From: Bombella pluederhausensis
GTDB lineage: Bacteria; Pseudomonadota; Alphaproteobacteria; Acetobacterales; Acetobacteraceae
DNA: 64,000 bases
Assembly (NCBI RefSeq): GCF_026385525.1
Contig: NZ_JANIDY010000001.1
Span: forward strand, 372,001 to 436,000
Reading direction: 5' to 3'
Below are positions 52,062 to 61,289 of the stretch, one piece after another. How positions within the stretch are numbered: position 1 is the first letter of the stretch; each line of letters opens with the position of its first letter. The notes under the pieces were generated by a model. It searched no databases. It saw nothing but the letters and a program-made list of their open reading frames with translations, and was not told the origin of the DNA. The translations under genes and the position numbers were made by a program.

Positions 52062-54179
52062 ATGGCAGCTTCTTCGTCTTCCCGCAAAAAGAAAAAACCT
52101 GTCGCACCCCGTCAGACGGATTTTTTCCCTGAAAAACAGCCCGCCAAACCGAAGATCAACCGGTTTGTCGTCCAGTCGGATTATGAACCTTCCGGGGATC
52201 AGCCGCAGGCGATTGCGACCCTGCTTGCAGGGCTGGAAGCCGGGGAGCGGGATCAGGTGCTGATGGGCGTGACGGGGTCCGGCAAGACCTTCACCATGGC
52301 CAAGGTGATCGAGGCGGCGCAGCGTCCCACGCTCATCATGGCCCCCAACAAGACACTGGCAGCCCAGCTCTATAGTGAGATGAAACAGTTCTTCCCCGAT
52401 AATGCGGTGGAATATTTTGTTTCCTACTACGATTATTACCAGCCGGAAGCCTACGTCCCTCGGTCCGATACCTTCATTGAGAAGGACAGCCAGCGCAATG
52501 AGCGCATAGACCGGATGCGTCATGCCGCCACTCAGGCTCTGCTGGAGCGCAACGATGTCATCATCGTGGCATCCGTCTCCTGCATTTACGGTATTGGCTC
52601 GCCGGAATCCTATGCCCGCATGAAAATCCGTCTCGTGCCGGGGGAGATCATCGACCGGGATGATCTGATCCGCCATCTGGTGGAGCTGCAATATCAGCGG
52701 AATGATCTGGCTTTTGAACGTGGGTCATTCCGGGTGCGGGGGGAGCAGGTGGATATTTTCCCCATCCAGAACGAGGACAGGGCATGGCGTGTCATACTCT
52801 TTGGGGATGAGGTGGAAAGCATCACCGAGTTCGACCCGCTGACAGGCGAGAAGACGGCTGATCTGGAAGAAGTCAGCCTCTATGCCAGCTCCCATTATGT
52901 GACGCCCCGGCCTACGCTCAATCAGGCGATGGTCAGCATCAAGGATGAGTTGCAGGAGCGCATTCAGTATTTCAGGGATAAGGGCAAACCGCTGGAGGAA
53001 GAACGCATCATCCAGCGGACCAATTTTGATCTGGAGATGCTGGAGACAACAGGCGTCTGCAAAGGAATTGAAAATTATTCCCGCTATCTTTCCGGCCGCC
53101 GCCCCGGTGATCCACCGCCAACCCTGTTTGAATATCTGCCGGAAGATGCCCTGCTGATCGTGGATGAAAGTCATGTCGGCGTGCCGCAGATTGGCGGGAT
53201 GGAGCGGGGAGACCGTGCCCGTAAGGAAACGCTGGCCGATTTCGGGTTCCGTCTGCCGTCCTGTCTGGATAACCGGCCTTTGTCCTTTTCAGAATGGGAT
53301 GCCTTCCGGCCGCAGAGCATCTTCGTGTCCGCCACGCCGGGACCGTGGGAGATGGAACAGACAGAGGGTGTTTTTGCCGAGCAGATCATCCGTCCGACTG
53401 GCCTGACAGACCCCATCACCATTATTCGCCCCGTGGAGGGGCAGGTGGATGACCTGCTGCATGAGGCCAAAGCGACCATTGCGGAGAATGGCCGTGTTCT
53501 CGTCACGACTCTGACCAAGCGTATGGCCGAAGATTTGACAGAATATCTCTCCGAACATGGCGTGAAGGTGCGGTATCTCCATTCTGACATTGATACGCTG
53601 GAGCGTATGGAGATCATCCGGGACCTGCGTCTGGGGGCGTTTGATGTCCTCGTGGGCATCAACCTGTTGCGGGAAGGGCTGGATATTCCCGAATGTGCGC
53701 TTGTCGCCATTCTGGATGCGGACAAGGAGGGTTTCCTACGTTCCCGGACCTCTCTGGTGCAGACGATTGGCCGTGCCGCTCGTAACGTGAATGGCCGTGT
53801 CCTGCTTTATGCGGATAAGGAGACGGACAGCTTGCGTTACGCCATTGAGGAGACGGCCCGCCGCCGGGAAAAGCAGATGGCGTGGAACGAAGCACACGGC
53901 ATCATGCCGCAGACGGTCCGCAGCCGCATCAGCGACACGCTCTTTCAGGAGGAGTTGGCTGGCAAGGACGCTCCACCAGAGGCGGACCCGCAGCTCACTA
54001 TTGACGAATTGCGCAAGAAAATGCGTGAAGCAGCTGCTGAACTGGATTTTGAGCAGGCTGCGGCTCTGCGGGACGAGATTCACCGGCGGGAGGCCAGTGA
54101 CATCGGCCTCATTGCTCCAGCCCCGGCGGCTCCGCCGACCAAGACACGCAAGACGACCAGACGAAAGAAGAAGGACTGA
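52062..54179 (+). CDS. uvrB: Excinuclease ABC subunit UvrB
   Basis: DNA damage recognition helicase-like subunit of nucleotide excision repair (705 aa). Walker A GVTGSGKT (69-76, K75), the beta-hairpin region with [25 protein letters not shown] (Walker B and Y-loop neighbourhood), helicase motifs [14 protein letters not shown] and [12 protein letters not shown], and a C-terminal UVR motif ([27 protein letters not shown]). A basic N-terminal tail (SRKKKKP) and Lys/Arg-rich end are extra. No clear alphaproteobacterial LexA box (GTTC-N7-GTTC) is seen upstream. A GCACC/GGTGC dyad at 51983-51996 lies in the promoter region. Confidence 0.96.
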   Translation: MAASSSSRKKKKPVAPRQTDFFPEKQPAKPKINRFVVQSDYEPSGDQPQAIATLLAGLEAGERDQVLMGVTGSGKTFTMAKVIEAAQRPTLIMAPNKTLAAQLYSEMKQFFPDNAVEYFVSYYDYYQPEAYVPRSDTFIEKDSQRNERIDRMRHAATQALLERNDVIIVASVSCIYGIGSPESYARMKIRLVPGEIIDRDDLIRHLVELQYQRNDLAFERGSFRVRGEQVDIFPIQNEDRAWRVILFGDEVESITEFDPLTGEKTADLEEVSLYASSHYVTPRPTLNQAMVSIKDELQERIQYFRDKGKPLEEERIIQRTNFDLEMLETTGVCKGIENYSRYLSGRRPGDPPPTLFEYLPEDALLIVDESHVGVPQIGGMERGDRARKETLADFGFRLPSCLDNRPLSFSEWDAFRPQSIFVSATPGPWEMEQTEGVFAEQIIRPTGLTDPITIIRPVEGQVDDLLHEAKATIAENGRVLVTTLTKRMAEDLTEYLSEHGVKVRYLHSDIDTLERMEIIRDLRLGAFDVLVGINLLREGLDIPECALVAILDADKEGFLRSRTSLVQTIGRAARNVNGRVLLYADKETDSLRYAIEETARRREKQMAWNEAHGIMPQTVRSRISDTLFQEELAGKDAPPEADPQLTIDELRKKMREAAAELDFEQAAALRDEIHRREASDIGLIAPAPAAPPTKTRKTTRRKKKD

Positions 54180-54181
54180 CC

Positions 54182-55087
54182 ATGCTGGAACTCAAGAGAG
54201 ACGGGCAGAGCCTGACCATTCTGCCAGAGACAGGGGCCGCCCTTGGGCAGTGGCAGGTACAGGGTCATGACATGCTCCGTCCGGTCGCTAATCCTGCCCT
54301 GCGGAATCAGAAGGGCGTGGCCGTGGGGGCCTATCCTCTGCTGCCTTACGTCAATCGAATTGCTGACGGGCATTTTGCTTTTGGTGGAGAGGAGCACAGG
54401 CTTACCCCCAATATGGAAGGCTGCCCGCATCCCATCCATGGCAATAGCTGGGAACATGAGTGGCAGGTGACGCATAAGGCGGACAGTCACGCCATCCTGA
54501 CATTCGATCATACGCCCGCTGATGATATTGCCAGAGGGGAATGGCCCTATGCCTATCGGGTGGTCATGTCCTATGAGCTGCGGGCCGATGGGCTGTATGT
54601 CTCCCTCGTGATCCGAAACAGCGATAAGGTCGATCAGCCGGTCGGTCTGGGGTTTCATCCTTTCTTCCATTCAGAGACAGGGTCTCGCCTGAAATTCAGA
54701 ACGGACTTGGTCTGGTTGACGGATGACCATGGTCTTCCGGTCGAAAAGAAAGCTTGTGAGGGGGAGTGGGATTTTGCCAGAGGGCAGGCCCTTGAGGGAC
54801 GGGTGCTGGATAACGGCTTCATGGGGTTTGATGGCCATGCCCTGCTGGAACAGCCCGGTGGTCTGCCGAACCTGACCGTGGAAGCTGATCCTGTTTTCTC
54901 GCATCTGGTCGTGTTTTCTCAGCCAAAGGATGGCTATGTGGCCATTGAGCCGGTCACGAGCATGACGGATGCCATCAACAGGCCGGAAATTGCTGGTCGT
55001 GGCGTGCATGTGCTGGCACCGGGGCAGAGTTTTGGCGGGATTATCCGTTTCCGTGCCGAGGCCTCACGCCGCCCGGCAGAAGGCTAA
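54182..55087 (+). CDS. Aldose 1-epimerase (mutarotase) family protein
   Basis: 301-residue galactose-mutarotase-like beta-sandwich protein. Conserved segments: YPLLPYVNRIADGHF, CPHPIHGNSWEHEW (first His), GLGFHPFF (second His) and VAIEPVTSMTDAIN (catalytic Glu). Members interconvert alpha and beta anomers of aldoses; the specific sugar cannot be inferred. It starts two bases after the uvrB stop and six bases before greB, so the three may be co-transcribed, though there is no functional link to repair. Confidence 0.86.
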   Translation: MLELKRDGQSLTILPETGAALGQWQVQGHDMLRPVANPALRNQKGVAVGAYPLLPYVNRIADGHFAFGGEEHRLTPNMEGCPHPIHGNSWEHEWQVTHKADSHAILTFDHTPADDIARGEWPYAYRVVMSYELRADGLYVSLVIRNSDKVDQPVGLGFHPFFHSETGSRLKFRTDLVWLTDDHGLPVEKKACEGEWDFARGQALEGRVLDNGFMGFDGHALLEQPGGLPNLTVEADPVFSHLVVFSQPKDGYVAIEPVTSMTDAINRPEIAGRGVHVLAPGQSFGGIIRFRAEASRRPAEG

Positions 55088-55092
55088 GCCTG

Positions 55093-55593
55093 ATGGCCGC
55101 AGAAAAGATCGCCCTGCATCGCTATCTCTCACCACAGGGAGCCGCCCGGATGCGGGCAGAGCTGAAAGAACTGACCCAGAAGGAACGCCCGCAGGTCGTG
55201 GAGATCGTTTCATGGGCGGCGAGCAATGGCGATCGTTCGGAGAATGCGGATTATCAGTATGGTAAACGTCGCCTGCGGGAAATTGACCGGCGCATCCGTT
55301 TCCTGACGAAGCGGCTGGATCAGGCCGTGATCGTGGACCCGGCGGCCCAGACCAACCGGAAGCGTGTCTTCTTCGGGGCGACCGTCTGTTATGCAGATGA
55401 GGAGGACCGTCATTACACCGTGACGATCCTTGGCGTGGATGAGGCACGGTTGGAGCATGGAGAAGTCAGCCTTCAGGCGCCCGTGGCCCGTGCCCTCATG
55501 AAAGCCGCCGTGCATGATGAGGTCACCATGCAGACACCATCCGGCCCCGTGCTTGTAGAAGTGCTTTCCATCGCCTATCCAGACCCGGCCTGA
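55093..55593 (+). CDS. greB: Transcription elongation factor GreB
   Basis: 166-residue factor that helps stalled RNA polymerase cleave the transcript 3' end. The N-terminal coiled coil has the GreB-type tip region GDRSENADYQYGKRRLREIDRRIRFL (acidic residues for the active site), and the C-terminal FKBP-like domain follows (VFFGATVCYADEEDRHYTVTILG). The GDRSENADYQYGKRRLREID wording fits GreB better than GreA. gshB follows after 60 bases that hold a hairpin. Confidence 0.92.
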   Translation: MAAEKIALHRYLSPQGAARMRAELKELTQKERPQVVEIVSWAASNGDRSENADYQYGKRRLREIDRRIRFLTKRLDQAVIVDPAAQTNRKRVFFGATVCYADEEDRHYTVTILGVDEARLEHGEVSLQAPVARALMKAAVHDEVTMQTPSGPVLVEVLSIAYPDPA

Positions 55594-55597
55594 TATG

Positions 55598-55619
55598 ATG
55601 GGCTCGTGAAGAAGCCCAT
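55598..55619 (+). other. Hairpin between greB and gshB
   Basis: ATGGGCT (55598-55604) and AGCCCAT (55613-55619) are perfect complements with an 8-base loop. Only TT follows, so it is at best a weak terminator. Confidence 0.35.
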
Positions 55620-55652
55620 TCGGTCCTGAACTGCTTTTGCGGAGTTATTCTT

Positions 55653-56639
55653 ATGGTTCAGTCATCTCCCTCCCGGCGGCGTGTTGCCGTGCAGATGGAC
55701 CCGCTGGAAGACATTAATATTGATGGTGATTCCACCTTTGCCATGATGCTGGAAGCGCAGCGCCGTGGGCACGAGCTGTATGTCTATCACCCCACCACCC
55801 TGTCCTTGCTGGAAGGGAAGGGCACGTCAGGCCGCCTTCAGGCCCGGGGCCGCAAGGTGAGCGTGCAGCGCAAGAAGGGTGATCACGCTGCCTTTGGCCC
55901 GGAGGAGGTGCTGGACCTTGGCTCCTTTGATGTCGTGCTGATGCGGCAGGACCCGCCTTTCGACATGGGGTACATCACAGCAACCCACATGCTGGAACAT
56001 ATTCACGGCACGGGCGAAGGTCAGGCCCTCGTGGTGAATGACCCGGTTTCCGTGCGGAATGCGCCGGAGAAGCTGTTGGTCACGCATTTCCCCCAGCTCA
56101 TGCCGCCTACTCTGGTGACGTGGGACAGGGAGGCGATTGCGGCTTTCCGGCAGAAGCATAAGGATATCATTCTGAAGCCGCTCTATGGCAATGGCGGAGC
56201 CGGCATCTTCCGGGTGAAGGAGGATGATGAGAATTTTTCATCTCTGCTGGAAATGCACTTTTCCCAGTCCCGTGAGCCGCTGATGGTGCAGCGTTATGAA
56301 CCTGCCGTGCGGCTGGGGGACAAGCGCATCATTCTTGTAGATGGCGAGCCGATCGGGGCGATCAACCGTGTTCCGGCGCAGGGTGATGCCCGCTCTAACA
56401 TGCATGTGGGTGGCCGTGCCGAGCGTGTGGAGCTGACGGAGCGGGATAAGGAAATCTGCAAGACCATTGGCCCTTATCTGAAAGAGCATGACCTCATCTT
56501 CACGGGGATTGACGTGATCGGGAACTGGCTGACGGAAATCAACGTCACATCCCCGACTGGTCTTCAGGAGCTGGACCGTTTTGATGGCATCAACAGTGCC
56601 GGGATGATCTGGGATTGCATCGAGGCCCGTCTGTCCTGA
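55653..56639 (+). CDS. gshB: Glutathione synthetase
   Basis: ATP-grasp enzyme (328 aa) joining gamma-glutamylcysteine and glycine. The N-terminus [20 protein letters not shown] is the GshB signature. The ATP-grasp glycine loop is [14 protein letters not shown], followed by [27 protein letters not shown] and the C-terminal [13 protein letters not shown]. Glutathione also serves the gloA reaction encoded in this window. A strong terminator follows. Confidence 0.95.
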   Translation: MVQSSPSRRRVAVQMDPLEDINIDGDSTFAMMLEAQRRGHELYVYHPTTLSLLEGKGTSGRLQARGRKVSVQRKKGDHAAFGPEEVLDLGSFDVVLMRQDPPFDMGYITATHMLEHIHGTGEGQALVVNDPVSVRNAPEKLLVTHFPQLMPPTLVTWDREAIAAFRQKHKDIILKPLYGNGGAGIFRVKEDDENFSSLLEMHFSQSREPLMVQRYEPAVRLGDKRIILVDGEPIGAINRVPAQGDARSNMHVGGRAERVELTERDKEICKTIGPYLKEHDLIFTGIDVIGNWLTEINVTSPTGLQELDRFDGINSAGMIWDCIEARLS

Positions 56640-56666
56640 CAGGCCTTTCCCGTTTCACAGCTCATG

Positions 56667-56703
56667 AGCCGGATCAGTCCTTGGTGGGACTGTCCGGCTT
56701 TTT
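56667..56703 (+). terminator. Intrinsic terminator of gshB
   Basis: AGCCGGA (56667-56673) with TCCGGCT (56693-56699) and CAGTCC (56675-56680) with GGACTG (56687-56692) form a 13-bp stem with one bulge, followed by a T-run. The same bases encode the last residues of the convergent small protein, so the hairpin is shared with coding sequence. Confidence 0.8.
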
Positions 56704-56964
56704 GCTGTCATGGGGGGTATCATCTGGCTGGGTGGGGTCTTCTTCCTGTTCCTGCTCAGGGGGAGGGGGATAGAGATTTTCCCGGAAGGGAATGGGCACT
56801 CCGTCCTGAAAATAACCATTTTCGATCTTTCCCTTTTTAGGGGGCTTATCTCGCGTAAAACGGTTTATAAGCCAGGGTATTAGATCGTCTTTGAAATAGA
56901 TGACGTAGAGCGCTATCCAGATGAACAGGCAGAGAAGGGCCAGTATGATATCAAGGGTCTTCAT
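56674..56964 (-). CDS. Small single-span membrane protein, acidic/proline-rich tail
   Basis: 96 residues; no family recognised. ATG 56964 has AGGA about 8 bases upstream. One N-terminal TM segment (IILALLCLFIWIALYVIYF, about 6-24) is followed by a short basic stretch (RFTRDKPPKKGK) and then a Pro/Glu/Asp-rich tail (PPPPEQEQEEDPTQPDDTP). The positive charges after the span suggest the tail is cytoplasmic. Divergent from pmtA; the 3' end lies in the gshB terminator. Confidence 0.55.
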   Translation of the reverse strand: MKTLDIILALLCLFIWIALYVIYFKDDLIPWLINRFTRDKPPKKGKIENGYFQDGVPIPFRENLYPPPPEQEQEEDPTQPDDTPHDSKKPDSPTKD

Positions 56965-57147
56965 CACATAATCCTGATATGAGTTCTGGTTCTGTATATG
57001 ACAGGTAAACCAAATTTTTTCGCATAATATCGTCTCGATACCTTGTCAGCCAAGGGCGTTGGAAGGCAAGAAAGGGGCGGACTGATTGGTATCAGTGGCG
57101 ATAATGCTCCCCGCTTGTTGGGGGCAGACAGTTGAGGCTGCGTTTTC

Positions 57148-57804
57148 ATGGTGTCTTCCCTTAAACCCCGTTCTTCTCTTGATGCTGATAGCGTGCGTGA
57201 GGCGTACCGCCGCTGGGCGCGCATGTATGATAAGGTTTTTGGTGGTGTATCCGCCTTCGGGCGGCGGCGGGCTGTAGCAGCAGTTAATGCTCTGCCGGGG
57301 GAACGTGTGCTGGAGGTCGGGGTCGGTACGGGGCTCGCTCTGCCGTCCTACGCAGCTAATAAGCGCATCACTGGAATCGATCTTTCGGAAGATATGCTGG
57401 CCCTTGCACGGGAGCGTGTAAAGCGTGATGGCCTGCGTAACATAGATGAACTTATGGTGATGGACGCCGAGAATACGAGCTTTGCCGATAACAGTTTCGA
57501 CATTGCTGTCGGCATGTTCGTGGCGTCTGTTGTGCCGCACCCAGACCTGTTGCTGGCGGAGCTGAAGCGGGTGGTCAAACCGGGCGGGCACATTCTTTTC
57601 GTCAACCATTTCCTTGCTCCCGGCGGTATCCGCCTGAAGGTGGAGAAGGTCATGGCCCGTGCCTCCCGTGCTCTGGGCTGGCACCCTGACTTCGCTATTG
57701 AATCCCTTCTGCCCCCCGAAGATATGGCCCGTGCGACCATCACACCCGTGCCGCCTGCCGGGCTGTTCACCCTCGTGACATTGCCGCACGAGAAGACTAA
57801 GTAA
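57148..57804 (+). CDS. pmtA: Phosphatidylethanolamine N-methyltransferase (PmtA type)
   Basis: SAM-dependent class I methyltransferase (218 aa) that can convert phosphatidylethanolamine to phosphatidylcholine. SAM motif I is VLEVGVGTGLALPSY (about 52-66), then ITGIDLSEDMLALARERV (acidic post I) and VKPGGHILFVNHF. The VGTGLALPSY sequence is typical of the Rhodobacter-type PmtA group. No TM segments, so it binds membranes peripherally. CdsA in this window supplies phospholipid precursors. It may also be a methyltransferase for another lipid; PC content would decide. Confidence 0.85.
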   Translation: MVSSLKPRSSLDADSVREAYRRWARMYDKVFGGVSAFGRRRAVAAVNALPGERVLEVGVGTGLALPSYAANKRITGIDLSEDMLALARERVKRDGLRNIDELMVMDAENTSFADNSFDIAVGMFVASVVPHPDLLLAELKRVVKPGGHILFVNHFLAPGGIRLKVEKVMARASRALGWHPDFAIESLLPPEDMARATITPVPPAGLFTLVTLPHEKTK

Positions 57805-57868
57805 GAAGGACTGTTTGCCCGCCTATGGGGCAGATGTTTCATGACTGTAACAGGCTGGCGGAATAAGA

Positions 57869-59113
57869 GTGACTTCAGGGCCGTTATTTCAGACAGTATC
57901 CTCATCACACCGTGGTGGTAGTGGTGGGGCGTTTTTTCTGCTGGCATTGTTTGCCGGTATGCTGGGCGGCGTCATGGGGCTGCCTTTCCTGCATGTGCAT
58001 CCCTCTGCGGGTGTTATAGTCTCTCATGCCGTGCTGATGACGTTTTATGTCGTCTGCCCTGCTTTTCTGGGAGGGATGGCGCAGTGGTTCCTGCCGGAAT
58101 TGCTGAAAGGCGAGGGCATGGCCCTGCCGTCTGCGGCCCGCATCGGTTTCGGCGTACTGGCAGTTGGGGCGTTTCTTCTGCCGGTTATGCCGTTTATCGG
58201 TCTGGCTCTCTGGAGTGTCGGCGTACTGGCTCTGGCTTTTAACGTGCTGGCCACGGTGCTGGAGATGCGGACCATTCCATTCCGTGAGTTTCCGCCGCTG
58301 GTCTGGGCCTTTTTGGCCAATGCCCTTTCCATGCTCGTCATTGCGCCGGTTCTTCTGGCTTTTCTGCTGCGGAGCGGGATGGCTGGTGGTGGTGCGGAAG
58401 CCCTGCTGACGGTTCTGCGTGGCAGCGTGGAAATGACCCTGCTAAGCGTGCCGTCACTCGGTATTATCATGGCGGCTCTCCTGCCACGGCAGACGGGGCA
58501 GGGATGGGTGTCCCGTTGTGCTCCTTATGCCTTTGGTCTCATGGGGCTGGTGCCCGTCCTGTTCTGGGCTGATCATCTGTTTGGTGAGCTGTCTTCATCT
58601 GCTTATAAGGCTGGGCTGACGGTAGGGCTGGTTCTGCCCTGTCTGGCTCTGTTGGTGGCTTTTGCCAGAGACCTCTGGCGTGCGGCTCTGCCATCCGGCC
58701 CTGCGGCGGGCTGGGCGTCTGGTGGGCTGGTTCTGCTGCTCTCTGGCTGGGCGGCCATGCTGACGGAACCGCTCTGGGCACCGCAGTCTGCACAGCCGGG
58801 CGCCTTCATGCTGGGAGCAGCAGGGCATCAGCTCGTGATGTTTGGCAGTCTCCTTGCCCTGAGTGCGGCCTTCTATGGCTGGTGTGGCAGTCGGCTGGTT
58901 TCGCAGGGGCGTGCTTTTGCCCTGTTCAGCATGGCTCATGCGCTGGTGACATTTGCGGGGGCGCTCTGTTCCGTCCTGCCGCAGCTGGTTCTGCCTGCCG
59001 CCCTGTTGATGGGCACCAGCCTGCTCATGTTTGCCCTGCCAGCCGGGTTGGTGTGGTATGGTATGCTCGTTGAACGGACCCAAGGGGTAACGGGACTTCT
59101 TCGTAAACAGTAA
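57869..59113 (+). CDS. Heme-copper oxidase subunit I-like membrane protein lacking the binuclear centre
   Basis: 414-residue, about 12-span protein with COX1 pattern. SHAVLMTFYVVCPAFLGGMAQWFLP (52-76) matches the COX1 low-spin heme His helix and GG..NWFVP loop. GSVEMTLLSVPSLGII (185-200) matches GHPEVYILILPGFGII, but the CuB His is S186 and the cross-linked Tyr is T190. WADHLFG (233-239) matches WAHHMF with the first His as D235. GAAGHQLVMFG (316-326) keeps the low-spin His (H320), while the heme a3 His is A318. Spacing between these points (49 and 82 residues) agrees with COX1 (50 and 85). GTG start. ctaB follows after 12 bases. Confidence 0.75.
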   Translation: MTSGPLFQTVSSSHRGGSGGAFFLLALFAGMLGGVMGLPFLHVHPSAGVIVSHAVLMTFYVVCPAFLGGMAQWFLPELLKGEGMALPSAARIGFGVLAVGAFLLPVMPFIGLALWSVGVLALAFNVLATVLEMRTIPFREFPPLVWAFLANALSMLVIAPVLLAFLLRSGMAGGGAEALLTVLRGSVEMTLLSVPSLGIIMAALLPRQTGQGWVSRCAPYAFGLMGLVPVLFWADHLFGELSSSAYKAGLTVGLVLPCLALLVAFARDLWRAALPSGPAAGWASGGLVLLLSGWAAMLTEPLWAPQSAQPGAFMLGAAGHQLVMFGSLLALSAAFYGWCGSRLVSQGRAFALFSMAHALVTFAGALCSVLPQLVLPAALLMGTSLLMFALPAGLVWYGMLVERTQGVTGLLRKQ

Positions 59114-59125
59114 GGCGTTTTTTCC

Positions 59126-60091
59126 ATGCAGGCATCATCTGGTCTTTCAGCGTCTCCACTGGCACGATTCCTCGGTACGCTGCGTATGGAAGGGCATGAT
59201 GGTGATGCTGCTCTGCAGGACTGGATCGCCCTGCTGAAGCCACGGGTGATCTCACTGGTGGTCTTTACCGGACTTGCTGGCATGGCTGTGGCCCCGAAAT
59301 GGCCGTCTGTTCCAGTCGGGCTGGTCATCATTGCCTGTATCTGTGTTGGAGCTGGTGCGGCGGGTGCCATCAATATGTGGTACGACCGTGACATCGATGC
59401 GATCATGAAGCGTACTCGTGTCCGCCCCGTACCCGGTGGACGGGTGGAGCCGATCAGTGCGCTGGTTTATGCGGTCGTGTTGTCTGTGGCGTCCGTCATT
59501 CTGCTCTGGCTGGCGACCAATCTGCTGGCAGCGGGTATTCTGGCTTTTTCGATCTTCTTTTATGGTGTGATCTACACCATGTGGCTCAAGCGCAGCACAC
59601 CGCAGAATATCGTGATTGGCGGGGCTGCCGGGGCTTTCCCTCCCATGATTGGCTGGGCAGCAACGATGGGGTCGCTGGATGTGCTGCCGGTCGTGATGTT
59701 CGCCATCGTCTTTCTGTGGACGCCCCCGCATTTCTGGTCGCTCTCACTCTATGCCTGCAAGGATTATGAGAGCGCCGGTATCCCCATGCTGCCGGTCGTG
59801 AAGGGGGCACGCCATACACGCTGGCAGATTGTTATTTACACCTTCATTCTGGGGGCTGTGTCTCTCGTGCCGAGCATGGTGGGGCAGTGCGGCTGGTTCT
59901 ATACGGTCTGCGCCAGCCTGCTGGACCTTGGCTTCATCTATTACGGGCTGCGGGTTCTGTTCGACAAACAGGATGAAAAAGGGAACAGCCTGACGAAGGA
60001 CAAACCGGCCCGTCATGCGTTCCGCTATTCACTGGCCTATCTGTTCTTCCTTTTCTGCGGCCTTCTGATTGACAGGGTTCTTCTGGCATGA
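59126..60091 (+). CDS. ctaB: Protoheme IX farnesyltransferase (heme O synthase)
   Basis: UbiA-superfamily membrane enzyme (321 aa) that farnesylates heme b to heme O for terminal oxidases. The first Asp-rich motif is NMWYDRDIDAIMKRTRVRP (about 85-103), with TPQNIVIGGAAGAFPPMIGW and WTPPHFWSL also conserved. It has about nine spans. It lies between a degenerate COX1-like gene and a 36-aa membrane peptide, an arrangement like the ctaD-ctaB-coxF part of aa3 operons. ctaG, ctaE and ctaC are absent. Its product is likely used by a bo3-type oxidase encoded elsewhere; this is inference. Confidence 0.95.
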   Translation: MQASSGLSASPLARFLGTLRMEGHDGDAALQDWIALLKPRVISLVVFTGLAGMAVAPKWPSVPVGLVIIACICVGAGAAGAINMWYDRDIDAIMKRTRVRPVPGGRVEPISALVYAVVLSVASVILLWLATNLLAAGILAFSIFFYGVIYTMWLKRSTPQNIVIGGAAGAFPPMIGWAATMGSLDVLPVVMFAIVFLWTPPHFWSLSLYACKDYESAGIPMLPVVKGARHTRWQIVIYTFILGAVSLVPSMVGQCGWFYTVCASLLDLGFIYYGLRVLFDKQDEKGNSLTKDKPARHAFRYSLAYLFFLFCGLLIDRVLLA

Positions 60092-60198
60092 GCGATCATA
60101 ATATTCCGTCCCGCCGTCAGGGCCGTCTTCTGGGCATTGTCTTCGGCCTGTCTTTCTTCACGCTGGCCCTGTTCGTGGTGGCCTTGTACCGGCTCTGA
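60088..60198 (+). CDS. 36-residue single-span peptide (CoxF-like position)
   Basis: ATG 60088 overlaps the ctaB stop as ATGA. The peptide begins MSDHNIPSRRQGRLLGIVFG and ends VVALYRL: a short, charged N-terminus and one TM helix (about 14-34). In alphaproteobacterial cta operons a small one-span protein (CoxF-like) follows ctaB. It is short for that family, and the similarity is only in position and topology. A strong terminator follows. Confidence 0.6.
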   Translation: MSDHNIPSRRQGRLLGIVFGLSFFTLALFVVALYRL

Positions 60199-60220
60199 TG
60201 TGTATCAGGTATGATAAAGA

Positions 60221-60256
60221 AAAACCCCGCTTTCCTAATGGAGAGCGGGGTTTTTT
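60221..60256. terminator. Bidirectional intrinsic terminator
   Basis: AAAACCCCGCT (60221-60231) / AGCGGGGTTTT (60244-60254), loop 12 bases, with T6 on the plus strand and an A-rich left flank. It separates the ctaB unit (+) from the Tim44-like gene (-). Confidence 0.88.
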
Positions 60257-60295
60257 GTCTGGAGGAGAGGCCGAAGCCTCCCCTTGAGGAATGTC

Positions 60296-61282
60296 TCACC
60301 CTGCCTGCTGGATGGCGGAGAGGATCCAGTTGCCCCGGCCATCGGCACGGAGGAAGGTCCAGAGTTCCGTGATAGTCTGGCGTTCGGTCTTGCTGCCGTC
60401 CAGAACATTGCCCATGCTGTCGGTCGTGACATCAATGGCGGAATATTGCAACGCCACCGTAGCATAGGTGATGGTGCCTTCCCGCCATGCCTCGGAGAGG
60501 TCACCCCGCAGGAACTGGACATCAGACACGATGTTCCGGGCACCACGGCTTGTCAGCTCGGAAAGCTGGTTATTGAAGTAGCTGACCATCTCTGGCGTGG
60601 CCATGCGCTGGAGAGACATCATGTCCTGTGAGCTCCACGCAGCCTGCACGTTTACCAGAAGCTGCTGGAAGGCGCTGTAATCATCGCCAGTCAGGGTAAC
60701 CTCCTGTGAAGGGCTCTGCTGTGGCTGGCTGGAGAAAGGAGAGGCACCAGCGCCTGCACCCGCACTGAACAGGCCAGAACCACCAGAATTGCCGGAAGAC
60801 CGCTTCCGCCAGAACTTGATGATCAGATTGATGATGAAGGCAACCACCAGCACCTGAATGATGAAGCCGAAGAAGGAGCCACCGCCTCCACCGGCACCAC
60901 TGAACCCGCTGAAGAAGCCGTGCCCGCTCAGCATCCCGAACAGCCCGGCCCCGAGGAAGCCACCAGCCAGCCCTGTCAGGAAGGGATGACGCATGGCAAA
61001 GGGCGGGCGAGCATTGTTAAAGGCCGGACGGTTAAAGCTGTTTCCGGCAGAGGGAGCCGCATAGGAAGGCGAGGAATAAGACGGCGTGCGAGGCGTCATG
61101 CTGCGGTCCATGGGGCGGGTCCAGCTAGGTGTGATGCTGGTACGAGGCGGTGGCTCATAGGTGCGGGAGCCACGGCTGCCCATGGAGGACCCCATGCCCG
61201 CTCTGGCATCGGCTGCCGGAGCGAGGGCAAAGAGAGGCAGGCACAGAGCCGCCGTTGCGAGAGGAAGAAGACGGATACGCAT
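60296..61282 (-). CDS. Tim44-like domain protein with signal peptide
   Basis: 328-residue envelope protein. From ATG 61282 it starts with a signal peptide (MRIRLLPLATAALCLPLFAL, cleavage after ADA-RA). A low-complexity region rich in Ser, Pro and Arg follows (to about 90), then a Gly-rich hydrophobic part (GFLGAGLFGMLSGHGFFSGF and FFGFIIQVLVVAFIINLIIKFW, one or two spans). The C-terminal Tim44/MRPL45-like domain (about 195-328) has FQQLLVNVQAAWSSQDMMSLQRMATPEMVSYF and ITELWTFLRADGRGNWILSAIQQ. It follows pmbA by 7 bases. Bacterial members are of unknown function; in mitochondria this fold anchors the import motor. Confidence 0.85.
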   Translation of the reverse strand: MRIRLLPLATAALCLPLFALAPAADARAGMGSSMGSRGSRTYEPPPRTSITPSWTRPMDRSMTPRTPSYSSPSYAAPSAGNSFNRPAFNNARPPFAMRHPFLTGLAGGFLGAGLFGMLSGHGFFSGFSGAGGGGGSFFGFIIQVLVVAFIINLIIKFWRKRSSGNSGGSGLFSAGAGAGASPFSSQPQQSPSQEVTLTGDDYSAFQQLLVNVQAAWSSQDMMSLQRMATPEMVSYFNNQLSELTSRGARNIVSDVQFLRGDLSEAWREGTITYATVALQYSAIDVTTDSMGNVLDGSKTERQTITELWTFLRADGRGNWILSAIQQAG

Positions 61283-61289
61283 AATCTGG

